DNA of 64,000 bases from Paenibacillus polymyxa M1. Lineage in GTDB: Bacteria > Bacillota > Bacilli > Paenibacillales > Paenibacillaceae. The notes under the pieces were generated by a model that made no database searches, was not told where the DNA came from, and saw only the letters and a list, made by a program, of their open reading frames with translations. The translations under genes were made by a program, and so were the position numbers. This document shows positions 36,046 through 44,667 of this stretch, one piece after another. The stretch lies in contig NC_017542.1 in assembly GCF_000237325.1 (NCBI RefSeq), positions 1,185,501 through 1,249,500 on the forward strand, in the 5' to 3' direction. The stretch's first letter is position 1. Each line of letters starts with the position of its first letter.

Positions 36046-36810
36046 ATGAAGTATACAGAAGATCGTGAATTTCTACAGTTGTTGGAGCATCATAAACAGT
36101 CGTTTTCCGGATGGGATTTTTCATTCATCTCGGATACGGGACGAGTGGCGAGCGAGCCTTTGGACTGGTCTTATGCCAGCAAGGCTTTGGCGTTGATCCA
36201 TTCCACCAAGGCGATGCTGGATATGGGAACAGGCGGGGGAGAGCTCTTGTCGCAGTTTCGCCCTTTTCCAGAGATCATATGTGCGACAGAGGCATATGCA
36301 CCGAACATACCTATTGCCAAGCAAAGATTGGAGCCGCTGGGTGTGCACGTGATGGCTATACATGATGACGATTCCCTTCCGTTTGGCGATGCCGGGTTCG
36401 ATCTTGTGCTGAACAAGCATGAGTCATTTTCGCCAGCGGAAGTGCGCCGTATTTTGCGTCCTGGAGGTACGTTTTTGACTCAACAGGCGGGAGGCCTGGA
36501 TTGTGCAGGCCTTAACGCTCGCTTGGGAGCACCTGAATACGAGTATGCGGACTGGACCCTTTCTCAAGCACTTGCAGGTTTGAAAAGCAATGGCTTCGAA
36601 ATTTTAGAGCAGCAGGAACAGTTTCCGATCCAGCGCTTTTACGATATTGGAGCGATTGTCTATTACTTAAAAGTCATTGAATGGCAGATTGCAGACTTCC
36701 AGCCAGAGAAATATATAGAACAGCTGTATGGTCTGTATTTGGACATTAAACGTGATGGGTATTGGGACGTGAAGCAGCATCGTTTTTTGATCCATGCCAG
36801 AGCGATATAG
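36046..36810 (+). CDS. Class I SAM-dependent methyltransferase
   Basis: 254 residues. The AdoMet-binding motif I is LDMGTGGGELL (58-68), followed by an acidic residue at the end of beta 2 (ATEAYAPN) and motif IV-like DLVLNKHE; EVRRILRPGGTFLTQQ is the usual post-motif. The target is unknown. The N-terminal part (FSGWDFSFISDTGRVASEPLDW) is not a known RNA-binding domain, so an rRNA role, suggested by the attenuator-like leader, remains a hypothesis; a small-molecule or antibiotic methyltransferase is equally possible. ATG 36046, ribosome site GGAGGAG buried in a hairpin. Confidence 0.85.
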   Translation: MKYTEDREFLQLLEHHKQSFSGWDFSFISDTGRVASEPLDWSYASKALALIHSTKAMLDMGTGGGELLSQFRPFPEIICATEAYAPNIPIAKQRLEPLGVHVMAIHDDDSLPFGDAGFDLVLNKHESFSPAEVRRILRPGGTFLTQQAGGLDCAGLNARLGAPEYEYADWTLSQALAGLKSNGFEILEQQEQFPIQRFYDIGAIVYYLKVIEWQIADFQPEKYIEQLYGLYLDIKRDGYWDVKQHRFLIHARAI

Positions 36811-36825
36811 AGAAGATTCGATACC

Positions 36826-36857
36826 AAAGAGGCCTTTCCTGTAGGGGAGGCCTTTTT
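36826..36857 (+). terminator. Terminator of the methyltransferase gene
   Basis: AGGCCTTTCC pairs with GGGGAGGCCT (two G-T pairs) around TGTA, then a T-run. Confidence 0.8.
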
Positions 36858-36961
36858 GCCATGTTTACCATCCTTTCGTATACTAATCTTTACCATAATT
36901 GTACAATGAAGAAGCAATGGCTTACAGTCTCATTTCATTCATTAGTTATAGGGGGATGTAC

Positions 36962-38416
36962 ATGTCTGATCCAAAGGGAGTTATAACCAAGCCGGAAAAG
37001 GATGAGTCTGTTCGGACAGCATGGTTTTGGCCATGGTTGGGCGGTACGTTTATGTTTGGATTGTTTTCAGTCATGTTTAATATTATTTGGAGTATGGTTG
37101 TAGCACCTCAAGTGCAGTATTTGCTGAGGCATGAAGGTGTGACGGATACAACCGTGATTGTAATATTGCTTCTATATGCATGGATTATCGGTCTCATCTT
37201 TGCAGCTTATGGTGCCTTGAGTGCGCGTATGTCCAACATGGGCAAGCTTCCGTTGATGCTGACAGGGCTATTATCATTATTATGTGGGCTGTGGTTGTGG
37301 ATTGTAGGACTACGAGGATCTGGCGGCCAACTTGCCGAAGTGTCTGGAGGAGCGTGGGAGCTTTTTTCACTCTATCACGCTTGGGCGGAACCTGTACTGG
37401 AGGTATTGGGGTTATATACACAGCTCAGTGGAATCTGTTTTCTGCTGACCGCACTGCTGCCCATAATTGGCATGGTAGTCGGTGTTGGGGTAGATCGTTA
37501 TCCAGCGGTGACAGACCAGAACGGAAAGGTGGACCATAGATGGCAATGGGTTGTAGCCGCGATATCTGCTGCGCTCATCATTGTACTGACGATTACGCTC
37601 ATGCTTCCTCAACGTCCGTACATTGCGGAAAGGGATTTCCCGGTAGTAGATGGAGCTACAGCGGCCATTCCATTCGCGCAGGATATGCTGCATGAATTGA
37701 CCGGAATGAGCAAGGTTCGTGCGGCTCACGAACTGAGATTCAACACAACACATCAGGCTTATGTCAATCTGATTGAGAAGAAGGCGGATCTGATACTGGT
37801 GGCGGGTCCATCCGATGAGGAATTGCGCCTGGCAAAAAGTCGGGGAATTCAAATGAAGCTTACACCCATTGGGTGGGATGCTTTTATTTTTCTCGTTCAT
37901 AAAGGCAATCCGGTTAACGGACTTTCTTCGGAGCAGGTACGCAGCATATATGAAGGATCTATTCGTAACTGGAGTGAAGTAGGGGGAAAGAATCAGCCGA
38001 TCGTTGCTTATCAGCGGGAGGAAAATTCAGGAAGTCAAACCTATATGCAGAAGAAAGTGATGAAAGGTCATGACATGGCTGAACCACCTCGGGAACTCCG
38101 AATTGGTATAATGGGTGAAATGATTAATGCAGTTGCTGATTTTAACAAGGATCACAATGCGCTCGGTTATTCATTTTATTATTTCGCAAATGTGATGCAT
38201 AATCGTCAAGAGGTCAAATTTTTATCTATTGATGGAGTGGAGCCCGACAAAGAGCACATTCGTTCGAAACAATATCCATTCACAGCCCAACTGTTTGTAG
38301 TTACACGCGAAGGTGAGAAACCACGTGCTTCGATGCAACGATTACTTGAATGGCTGCAAAGCGAAGTAGGAACTCGGGCTATTGAAAAAGGCGGCTTTGT
38401 TCCTGTAAACTCGTAA
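36962..38416 (+). CDS. Membrane-tethered PstS-like substrate-binding protein
   Basis: 484 residues. About five hydrophobic helices fill the first 215 residues (for example FWPWLGGTFMFGLFSVMFNI and LPLMLTGLLSLLCGLWLWIV), then a PstS-type periplasmic-binding domain follows from about residue 220 (DGATAAIPFAQDM; IRNWSEVGGKNQPIVAYQRE; ENSGSQTYM, the oxyanion-binding region). Ordinary PstS proteins are lipoproteins without such a membrane part. ATG 36962 follows GGGGG. No pst permease or ATPase genes are nearby, so a receptor or sensor role, or phosphate scavenging with a distant transporter, is inferred. Confidence 0.8.
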   Translation: MSDPKGVITKPEKDESVRTAWFWPWLGGTFMFGLFSVMFNIIWSMVVAPQVQYLLRHEGVTDTTVIVILLLYAWIIGLIFAAYGALSARMSNMGKLPLMLTGLLSLLCGLWLWIVGLRGSGGQLAEVSGGAWELFSLYHAWAEPVLEVLGLYTQLSGICFLLTALLPIIGMVVGVGVDRYPAVTDQNGKVDHRWQWVVAAISAALIIVLTITLMLPQRPYIAERDFPVVDGATAAIPFAQDMLHELTGMSKVRAAHELRFNTTHQAYVNLIEKKADLILVAGPSDEELRLAKSRGIQMKLTPIGWDAFIFLVHKGNPVNGLSSEQVRSIYEGSIRNWSEVGGKNQPIVAYQREENSGSQTYMQKKVMKGHDMAEPPRELRIGIMGEMINAVADFNKDHNALGYSFYYFANVMHNRQEVKFLSIDGVEPDKEHIRSKQYPFTAQLFVVTREGEKPRASMQRLLEWLQSEVGTRAIEKGGFVPVNS

Positions 38417-38573
38417 TTCTATAACGATTCGCATACAGGATTCGCATGCAGTCAGTATCGTATATTCACCGCAAGAGTAAAACCAATACAGCAGAGTAAT
38501 ACATAGAATATGCTTTGCTGTGAGTACCATACCCGCGCAGCAAGTATATCAACAACATAAGGGGATGAACAAA

Positions 38574-39866
38574 ATGAAGAAAAAAACATCGGTTTGGGTG
38601 CTTTTGCTCGCCGTAGCCCTAGTAGCAGCGGGGTGTGAATCAAATTCACAAACAGGACAAACGGCTCAGAACAAACCAAAGGATTCTGCAGCGTCACAAG
38701 TCAATGGTTCGGGAGCCACTGTGGATACACCGGAACAGCAGACTACTTCTGACGGTAAAAATAGCACATCTCCGTCCAGCACTGGCAAAGCAGTGGAGAC
38801 AGGAGGGCAAGCAACGACAGATGCTAGTATAGCGAAGGTCCGCATGGACAATATTACCGCGCTGCGATTAATCGACGGCCAATCCGGCTGGATCGGCGGT
38901 AATGGATGGATTGCCCGAACAGATGCGGCTCCATCCGGTTCAGTCGGTTCAGCTTGGAATGTGCAGTATCAAGGCAAAGGTACGGTTCAACAGATTTTTG
39001 CCTTGAATGGACAGCAGGCCTGGGCTGTTATGGAAGATAGCGGTTCACTGCTGGCAACTCTCGATGGCGGCAAGCGTTGGGAAGCTGTCGGGACTGTGCC
39101 TGAGCAAGGACAAGCGGGCTTTTTACACTTTGTATCATCCAAGGAAGGATTCAGTGGCAATCAATATACCAAAGATGGTGGACAAAGCTGGTCTCCGCTC
39201 CCCGTACCTAGCCACATAGTAGGACAGCCATATTATCATGATCGGCAAAACGGCTGGGCGGTAACTCAGAGCACAGAACGCTCATTCCAGATTTTACACA
39301 CCATTAACGGGGGCCAAAATTGGACCCCTGTCATGTCACGGACAACCGAGGGGCCTCTGAACGGAGTAACTATTCGTTCGGTAGAACGGGGCAACGCATG
39401 GATTGAGCTGGTTGGAGACACGGGGATGAATCAGACGTCGTATTCGCTTTGGCATACGGCTGATAGTGGACAAAGCTGGCGCACTGTACTGGCAAATTCC
39501 ACCGCTGGTGGCGGTCCGGCACCGGGTATTGGCCAGCAAGACAATCAGGTTCCCAAAAATGAAGGGACGGCACCAGGCATGCTCTATGCAGTTAACAGCA
39601 GTACCGCATTGATGGGAGGCTATTGTGCACCGTGCGACAAGCCTAATACGATTGGTTGGACAACTGACGGTGGCAAGACGTGGAACAATGGCAAGCAAGG
39701 CTTTGAGGGGTATGGCAATCAGCAAATCGGGATGGCCAATGCCAAGGAAGGCTGGGCTATTTTCTCGGATTCAGAGCAGGCCCCGATCCTATATACCACC
39801 TCGGATGGCGGTCAGCACTGGACGCAGAGTCATGTATTTGACAAGCCTGTGACACCTGGCTCCTAA
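38574..39866 (+). CDS. Lipoprotein with BNR/YCF48-like beta-propeller repeats
   Basis: 430 residues. Lipobox VAAGC (Cys21) anchors it outside the cell. A Ser/Thr/Gln-rich linker (to about 95) leads to repeats with S-x-D-G-G-x-x-W patterns: LATLDGGKRWEAV, YTKDGGQSWSPL, HTINGGQNWTPV, HTADSGQSWRTV, WTTDGGKTWNNG, YTTSDGGQHWTQ. These Asp-box units form a beta-propeller as in sialidases and photosystem assembly factors, but no sialidase active-site residues can be claimed. ATG 38574 follows AAGGGG. Function unknown; possibly binding or assembly at the cell surface. Confidence 0.85.
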   Translation: MKKKTSVWVLLLAVALVAAGCESNSQTGQTAQNKPKDSAASQVNGSGATVDTPEQQTTSDGKNSTSPSSTGKAVETGGQATTDASIAKVRMDNITALRLIDGQSGWIGGNGWIARTDAAPSGSVGSAWNVQYQGKGTVQQIFALNGQQAWAVMEDSGSLLATLDGGKRWEAVGTVPEQGQAGFLHFVSSKEGFSGNQYTKDGGQSWSPLPVPSHIVGQPYYHDRQNGWAVTQSTERSFQILHTINGGQNWTPVMSRTTEGPLNGVTIRSVERGNAWIELVGDTGMNQTSYSLWHTADSGQSWRTVLANSTAGGGPAPGIGQQDNQVPKNEGTAPGMLYAVNSSTALMGGYCAPCDKPNTIGWTTDGGKTWNNGKQGFEGYGNQQIGMANAKEGWAIFSDSEQAPILYTTSDGGQHWTQSHVFDKPVTPGS

Positions 39867-39879
39867 GGGGGGAATGTAG

Positions 39880-40743
39880 TTGAGTCAACATAAGAAAAGT
39901 GCGATTACATGGACGGACGGTCGTGAAGTACCACTCATCGGGCAGGGGACGTGGAATATGGGCGAAAAAGCCTCACTTCGGCAGGAGGAGGTGCGTGCGC
40001 TTCAACTTGGCTTCGAGCTGGGTATGACGCTGGTGGACACGGCTGAAATGTATGCGGAGGGCGGCGCAGAAGAGATCGTCGGGGAAGCCATTCGGGGCCG
40101 CCGGGATAATGTGTATCTCGTCAGCAAAGCCTACCCTCATCATGCGGACCGTCAAGGATTGGCTCAAGCCTGCGAAGCGAGCCTAACCCGAATGGGAACC
40201 GAATACGTGGATATGTATCTGCTGCATTGGCGCGGAAATATTCCACTGCAAGAAACAATACAAGGCATGGAAAAACTGCGTGAGCAAGGCAAAATCCGTA
40301 GCTGGGGCGTGTCCAATCTGGACAAGTCCGATATGGAGGAGCTATGGAGCCTGAGTAATGGCGAAGCCTGTGCTGTCAACCAAGTGCTGTATCACGCGGC
40401 TTCACGAGGTATCGAATATGATCTGCTTCCTTGGAGCCGTACGCATGGTGTACCTGTAATGGTCTATTGCCCGATTGCTCAAGGGGGACGCCTGCGTCGA
40501 GGACTGCTGGACCATCCTGTTATGGTAGACATTGCTGCCAGCCACGGAGTAACTCCATCGCAAATCGCACTCGCATGGGTCATACGGGACGGTGATGTAT
40601 GGGCAATTCCCAAGGCGGTACAAGAATCGCATGTACGAGAAAATGCAGCGGCGGCGAGCATTCAGCTCACCCCTGAACAACTTCAACAAATAGACGAAGC
40701 TTTTCCTCCACCAACGAGGAAGCAGCCGCTGGATATGGTTTGA
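39880..40743 (+). CDS. Aldo/keto reductase
   Basis: 287 residues. NADPH-dependent carbonyl reductase of the AKR superfamily: catalytic tetrad Asp53, Tyr58 (TLVDTAEMY), Lys83 (VSKAYP) and His116 (LLHWRG) all visible; the C-terminal cofactor segment is AIPKAVQESHVRENAAA. TTG 39880 start, 8 bases after AGGGGGGAA. It is 15 bp before the Mug glycosylase gene and probably shares its mRNA. The physiological substrate is not evident; it resembles the plant-type AKRs of Bacillus (YtbE/YvgN-like), which reduce methylglyoxal and other aldehydes. Confidence 0.92.
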   Translation: MSQHKKSAITWTDGREVPLIGQGTWNMGEKASLRQEEVRALQLGFELGMTLVDTAEMYAEGGAEEIVGEAIRGRRDNVYLVSKAYPHHADRQGLAQACEASLTRMGTEYVDMYLLHWRGNIPLQETIQGMEKLREQGKIRSWGVSNLDKSDMEELWSLSNGEACAVNQVLYHAASRGIEYDLLPWSRTHGVPVMVYCPIAQGGRLRRGLLDHPVMVDIAASHGVTPSQIALAWVIRDGDVWAIPKAVQESHVRENAAAASIQLTPEQLQQIDEAFPPPTRKQPLDMV

Positions 40744-40758
40744 GGAAGGAGGGGCCCG

Positions 40759-41295
40759 ATGACAGAACCAGAGACAGAACTACACGAGGTAGATGATCAT
40801 CTCGACTATGGATTATCCGTTGTATTTATCGGCTTTAATCCCAGCTTGAAATCAGGCGAGGTAGGACATCATTACGCTAATCCGCGCAACCGCTTTTGGC
40901 GCATACTGGAGGGGGCCGGCTTGACGCCTCGCTTATACGATCCATCGGAAGATCGAGAGCTGCTAAAGCTAGGCTACGGTTTTACCAACATTGTCTCTCG
41001 TCCCACTAGGGGAGTGGAGGACATCACACGAGAGGAGTACGCCGAAGGACGTCTGAAGCTGCATGCGAAGCTAATGGAGTACCGCCCGAAGGTCGCTTGC
41101 TTTGTCGGCAAAGGCGTGTACACCGAATATAGTAAAAAATCCAAAGCAGATTGGGGATTCCAGCCTGAACCGCTAATCCCCGAAATGCATGAATTTGTGG
41201 CACCTTCGTCTAGTGGACTGGTGCGCATGTCGTTGGAAGAAATCACGGATATTTATCGCCGTCTCCAAATGTTCCTTTCGTCAGAAGCCGTCTAA
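40759..41295 (+). CDS. mug: G/U mismatch-specific uracil-DNA glycosylase (Mug/TDG family)
   Basis: 178 residues. Removes uracil or thymine opposite guanine. Motif 1 is GFNPSL (25-30) with catalytic Asn27, then NPRNRFW (41-47) and GFTNIVSRPT as in Mug; motif 2 is PSSSGLVRMS, where E. coli has NPSGLSR. ATG 40759 follows GGAAGGAGGGG. Second gene of a pair with the aldo/keto reductase; ends at the shared terminator 41323-41390. Confidence 0.9.
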   Translation: MTEPETELHEVDDHLDYGLSVVFIGFNPSLKSGEVGHHYANPRNRFWRILEGAGLTPRLYDPSEDRELLKLGYGFTNIVSRPTRGVEDITREEYAEGRLKLHAKLMEYRPKVACFVGKGVYTEYSKKSKADWGFQPEPLIPEMHEFVAPSSSGLVRMSLEEITDIYRRLQMFLSSEAV

Positions 41296-41322
41296 ATGCG
41301 GTTAAATATGTTAGATGTAGTT

Positions 41323-41390
41323 AGCATACAAAGAACCATACACTTCAATCCCTACTGGGAAAAGTGTATGGTTCTTTGTGCTGCTTTTTT
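41323..41390. terminator. Bidirectional terminator between mug and ald
   Basis: A long hairpin: ACAAAGAACCATACACTT pairs with AAGTGTATGGTTCTTTGT, arms extended by AGCA/TGCT, with T-runs at the 3' side (41384-41390) and an A-rich 5' side. It ends both convergent transcripts. Confidence 0.85.
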
Positions 41391-42521
41391 CTATTGTAAG
41401 GTTTTGGTCTGCCATGCCTGTTCCACAGGAACATAAGGATACCCCAGATCACGGGCGACTGCTTCGTAGGTGATATGTCCATTCAGGACATTGGCACCGC
41501 TAAGCAGCGGCTTGCTTCTGCGAAGCGCCTCTTGCACACCAAGATCTGCAAGTTGGAGAGCAAAGGGGAGCGTTGCGTTGGTCAGAGCGAGCGTAGAGGT
41601 TTGCGGTACCGCGCCTGGCATGTTCGCCACTGCATAGTGAATGACGCCATGCTTTACATAGGTTGGCTGATCATGTGTCGTGATGTGGTCAATCGTCTCA
41701 ACAATGCCACCTTGGTCAATGGCGACATCGACGATGACTGAACCGGGTTGCATCGTCTGCACCATGGCCTCTGTGACAAGCCGCGGGGCTTTGGCACCGG
41801 TAATCAGGACAGCACCGATCAGCAAATCACTTTGCGCCACGGCTTCAGCAATGTTGGAGGGGGTGGACACCAGCGTATGGAGCTGATTGCCAAAAATATC
41901 GTCCAGTTGGCGCAATCTTGGCAGGCTCAGATCGATTAGTGTCACATCTGCCCCGAGACCGATAGCGACCTTGGCAGCATTGGTGCCGACCACCCCTCCC
42001 CCAATAATAGTCACTTTACCGCGTTTGACCCCCGGCACACCTGCCAGTAGGATGCCTTTACCGCCTTTTGGTTTTTCCAACAGCTGTGCTCCGATTTGTA
42101 CAGCCATTCGGCCTGCAACCTCGCTCATGGGGGTAAGTAGCGGTAAGCTTCCTTCCACATCTAGCGTCTCATAGGAAATGGCGGCTACGCCGTTGTCTGT
42201 TAAAGCCCGGGCCAGTGCGGGCTCGGCAGCCAGATGCAGATAGGTGAACAAAATCAAACCTGGCCGAAAATACCCGTATTCAGAGGGGAGCGGCTCTTTT
42301 ACTTTGATAATCAGATCCGCCTGGGACCACACATCTGCGGCTTGCTGCACCAGGGTAGCACCCGCAGTGGCATAATCTCCGTCTGTAAAGCCGCTTTCAA
42401 CCCCTGCATGGCTTTCTACAAACACTTGATGTCCGTGTTGAATCATTTGAGCAGCACCCGCAGGTGTCAGAGCGACACGATTTTCATTGTTTTTAATCTC
42501 TTTCGGAACCCCAATTCTCAT
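41391..42521 (-). CDS. ald: Alanine dehydrogenase
   Basis: 376 residues, as in Bacillus Ald. Catalyses NAD-linked oxidative deamination of L-alanine to pyruvate and ammonia. Substrate-site residues Lys75 (IIKVKEP) and His96 (YLHLA) and the NAD motif [10 protein letters not shown] are conserved; Asp in the [14 protein letters not shown] segment ([10 protein letters not shown]) is present. ATG 42521 is chosen with GAGGTG at 6 bases; GTG 42530 overlaps that site. It is divergent from a PucR-family gene; in B. subtilis the PucR-type AdeR activates ald, and the same is inferred here. Confidence 0.95.
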   Translation of the reverse strand: MRIGVPKEIKNNENRVALTPAGAAQMIQHGHQVFVESHAGVESGFTDGDYATAGATLVQQAADVWSQADLIIKVKEPLPSEYGYFRPGLILFTYLHLAAEPALARALTDNGVAAISYETLDVEGSLPLLTPMSEVAGRMAVQIGAQLLEKPKGGKGILLAGVPGVKRGKVTIIGGGVVGTNAAKVAIGLGADVTLIDLSLPRLRQLDDIFGNQLHTLVSTPSNIAEAVAQSDLLIGAVLITGAKAPRLVTEAMVQTMQPGSVIVDVAIDQGGIVETIDHITTHDQPTYVKHGVIHYAVANMPGAVPQTSTLALTNATLPFALQLADLGVQEALRRSKPLLSGANVLNGHITYEAVARDLGYPYVPVEQAWQTKTLQ

Positions 42522-42547
42522 TCGTCTCACCTCTCCTAAAAATAATT

Positions 42548-42674
42548 GTTATCCAACGGCAAATGATTGTTTTTAGGGCAGCTACGCTGCAGAATCAATG
42601 TTTGTTGATCGTGTTATCCAACAGCCAAGCATTGTTCTAGGGCAGCTATGTCTGCTATGTTTTAGTGTTGGATA
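42548..42674. repeat. Direct-repeat array between ald and the PucR regulator
   Basis: Two 43-bp imperfect direct repeats, 42548-42590 and 42613-42655, offset 65 bp. Both start GTTATCCAAC and share ATTGTT, AGGGCAGCTA and CTGC. A third copy of the TATCCAAC core stands inverted (GTTGGATA) at 42667-42674. Such an array between a divergent regulator and its target suggests multiple binding sites for the PucR protein. The gap 42522-42901 holds no gene. Confidence 0.55.
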
Positions 42675-42901
42675 CGACCAAACGAGTGCAGAAAATGGCA
42701 CTATCATTTGTGCAGTCTGCTGATTAGTTACATGGACTCAAGCCGATAAATGCAATTCGTGTTAGATTAGGTACAGTTTACAAGGGGAGCGACTCCTTCG
42801 CATCATACATTTTGTCGGATTATCTGACTTAAAGGCTCGACTTTTTGATGAATATATGTCATATAAAATGACATAGAAACATACACATAAGGAGAATGCC
42901 G

Positions 42902-44566
42902 ATGAAAGGTAAAAAAACATTTACCATTGCGGATGTGCTGGAACGTCCTGTTTTCCGGCGGGCGAAGCTGGCAGCGGGGGAACAGGGCGTAAATCGCCGT
43001 GTGGGTTGGGTTCATGTGCTAGAAATCACAAATGTATCCCCCTTTGTGAGCCGTCATGACCTGATTTTGACGACCGGCCTGTGGTTAATCCGGAAGGGGG
43101 AAGAGCGCGCCGAGTATATGGAGCAGCTGATCCGCTCGGAAGCCGCGGGATTGTGTGTGGAGCTGGGCACGAGCATCTATGAGATCCCCCCTGAAATACT
43201 GGAGTTGGCGGAACAGCATCACTTCCCGGTCATCGTATTTGAGCAGCCGGTGCGTTTTGTTGAAATTACACAAGATATTCACTCTCTACTTATTAACCGA
43301 CATCATGAACTATTAAAAGATCTGGAGCGATTTTCACGTCAGCTTCAGCAGGAAACCCTACGCAGCACCGATATGAACGCCCTCTTGCGTGTGCTTCATG
43401 ACTATGCTGCCCGGCAGGTCATCTACATGTCCTCCATTGATACCAATCGATTTGTACCCTCCGTCCAGCCGGATGTGGCAGACCATATTGCAGATTTTTA
43501 TGCCCATGAAGTGGAAACAAGTATGACTGCCGATCGTGAAGGGCACCTGCTGTTTCACCTGAATGAATCCACTGCTGTCTTGTTTCAGCCTGTTGTATGC
43601 TTCGGTCAGGTGTTTTCCGCTGTAGGTGTAGTACTGCATAATGAAATGCCGACGGAAGAAATGTCGCTGCTCATTGATTACACAGCCAAGGCAGCTGCTA
43701 CATTGGTACTGAGAACACAGTTTCTTGAAGACCGATTGCTACGTAATCAAAATGAACTGATTCAGGATGTATTGAACGGCCAGCTTCCCAATGAAGAACA
43801 GGCCCAGACCCGGATGGGACTGCGATTGTTAACGAAGGGGCGGTATTTATTTTGGGCAGGAGTCATCGAGGTAGAGCATCAGGACAAGGACGCAAGTCAG
43901 GTGCGCAAGGAATCCATCAATCAGGATGTATTAGTGCTGCTTCGTTCTCTGTTGAAAAAAGAAGCGTTGCACAATCTGTTGATGATGAAGGGAAGTCAAT
44001 GCTACATCCTTTGTGCAAAGGAGGAATTAACGCTGCGTTCCATAGCGCAGATGAAAAAAGTGCTGGCCCATACGGTTCAATATATTCAGAACTATGCCGC
44101 AGGACAGCTTGATAAAGTGCGCATTCATGCAGGCTTTGGTAAGGTAAGGCACCGCATGACAGGGACGGACCGCAGTTTTGAAGAGGCATATCAGGTCATT
44201 GAAGTCGCGCGAAGCGTCCCGGTCATGAAGGATCGGCTATTTTACGACAGCATCGGAATCTATCAATTGTTGAAGGCGGTGCCTCGAATTCCTTTTCTAC
44301 AAGAATTTGTACAGGACCATTTGGGTGAGTTGATTGCGCATGATCGTGAGCATCATATGCAGCTTCTGGATACCCTGGATGCCTACTTTCAATGCCATGG
44401 CTCCAAGCGTGATACCGCCGGAATTTTGTATATTCATAGGCAGACTCTTTATAATCGGCTGGATAAAATTAATGAAATCGTAGAAGGGAATTTGGCAGAC
44501 TCTGACAAACGTCGCTGTCTGGAAATGGCACTTCTGGCTTACCGGATGCTTCAGGCTGAAAATTGA
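42902..44566 (+). CDS. PucR-family transcriptional regulator (AdeR-like)
   Basis: 554 residues. N-terminal PucR domain (about 5-125, IADVLERPVFRRAKLAAGEQ), a middle GGDEF-like/variable segment (about 290-420), and a C-terminal helix-turn-helix of the HTH_30 type (about 485-540, SKRDTAGILYIHRQTLYNRL). ATG 42902 follows AAGGAG; ATG 42896 is too close to it. Divergent from ald with repeated boxes between them. It probably senses alanine or a nitrogen signal and activates ald. Confidence 0.9.
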   Translation: MKGKKTFTIADVLERPVFRRAKLAAGEQGVNRRVGWVHVLEITNVSPFVSRHDLILTTGLWLIRKGEERAEYMEQLIRSEAAGLCVELGTSIYEIPPEILELAEQHHFPVIVFEQPVRFVEITQDIHSLLINRHHELLKDLERFSRQLQQETLRSTDMNALLRVLHDYAARQVIYMSSIDTNRFVPSVQPDVADHIADFYAHEVETSMTADREGHLLFHLNESTAVLFQPVVCFGQVFSAVGVVLHNEMPTEEMSLLIDYTAKAAATLVLRTQFLEDRLLRNQNELIQDVLNGQLPNEEQAQTRMGLRLLTKGRYLFWAGVIEVEHQDKDASQVRKESINQDVLVLLRSLLKKEALHNLLMMKGSQCYILCAKEELTLRSIAQMKKVLAHTVQYIQNYAAGQLDKVRIHAGFGKVRHRMTGTDRSFEEAYQVIEVARSVPVMKDRLFYDSIGIYQLLKAVPRIPFLQEFVQDHLGELIAHDREHHMQLLDTLDAYFQCHGSKRDTAGILYIHRQTLYNRLDKINEIVEGNLADSDKRRCLEMALLAYRMLQAEN

Positions 44567-44601
44567 TCCTAAATAACTAGCTCTATTTTCCATTCTACTC
44601 A

Positions 44602-44630
44602 TTTACAATGCGTATCAACACTGAGATAAT
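44602..44630 (+). promoter_or_regulatory. Promoter of the stalk-domain lipoprotein gene
   Basis: TTTACA (44602-44607), 17 bp, GATAAT (44625-44630), 38 bp before the start codon. Confidence 0.6.
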
Positions 44631-44667
44631 AGAAGAGATAACGGAAATATCTTGAAAGGGGATTAAT

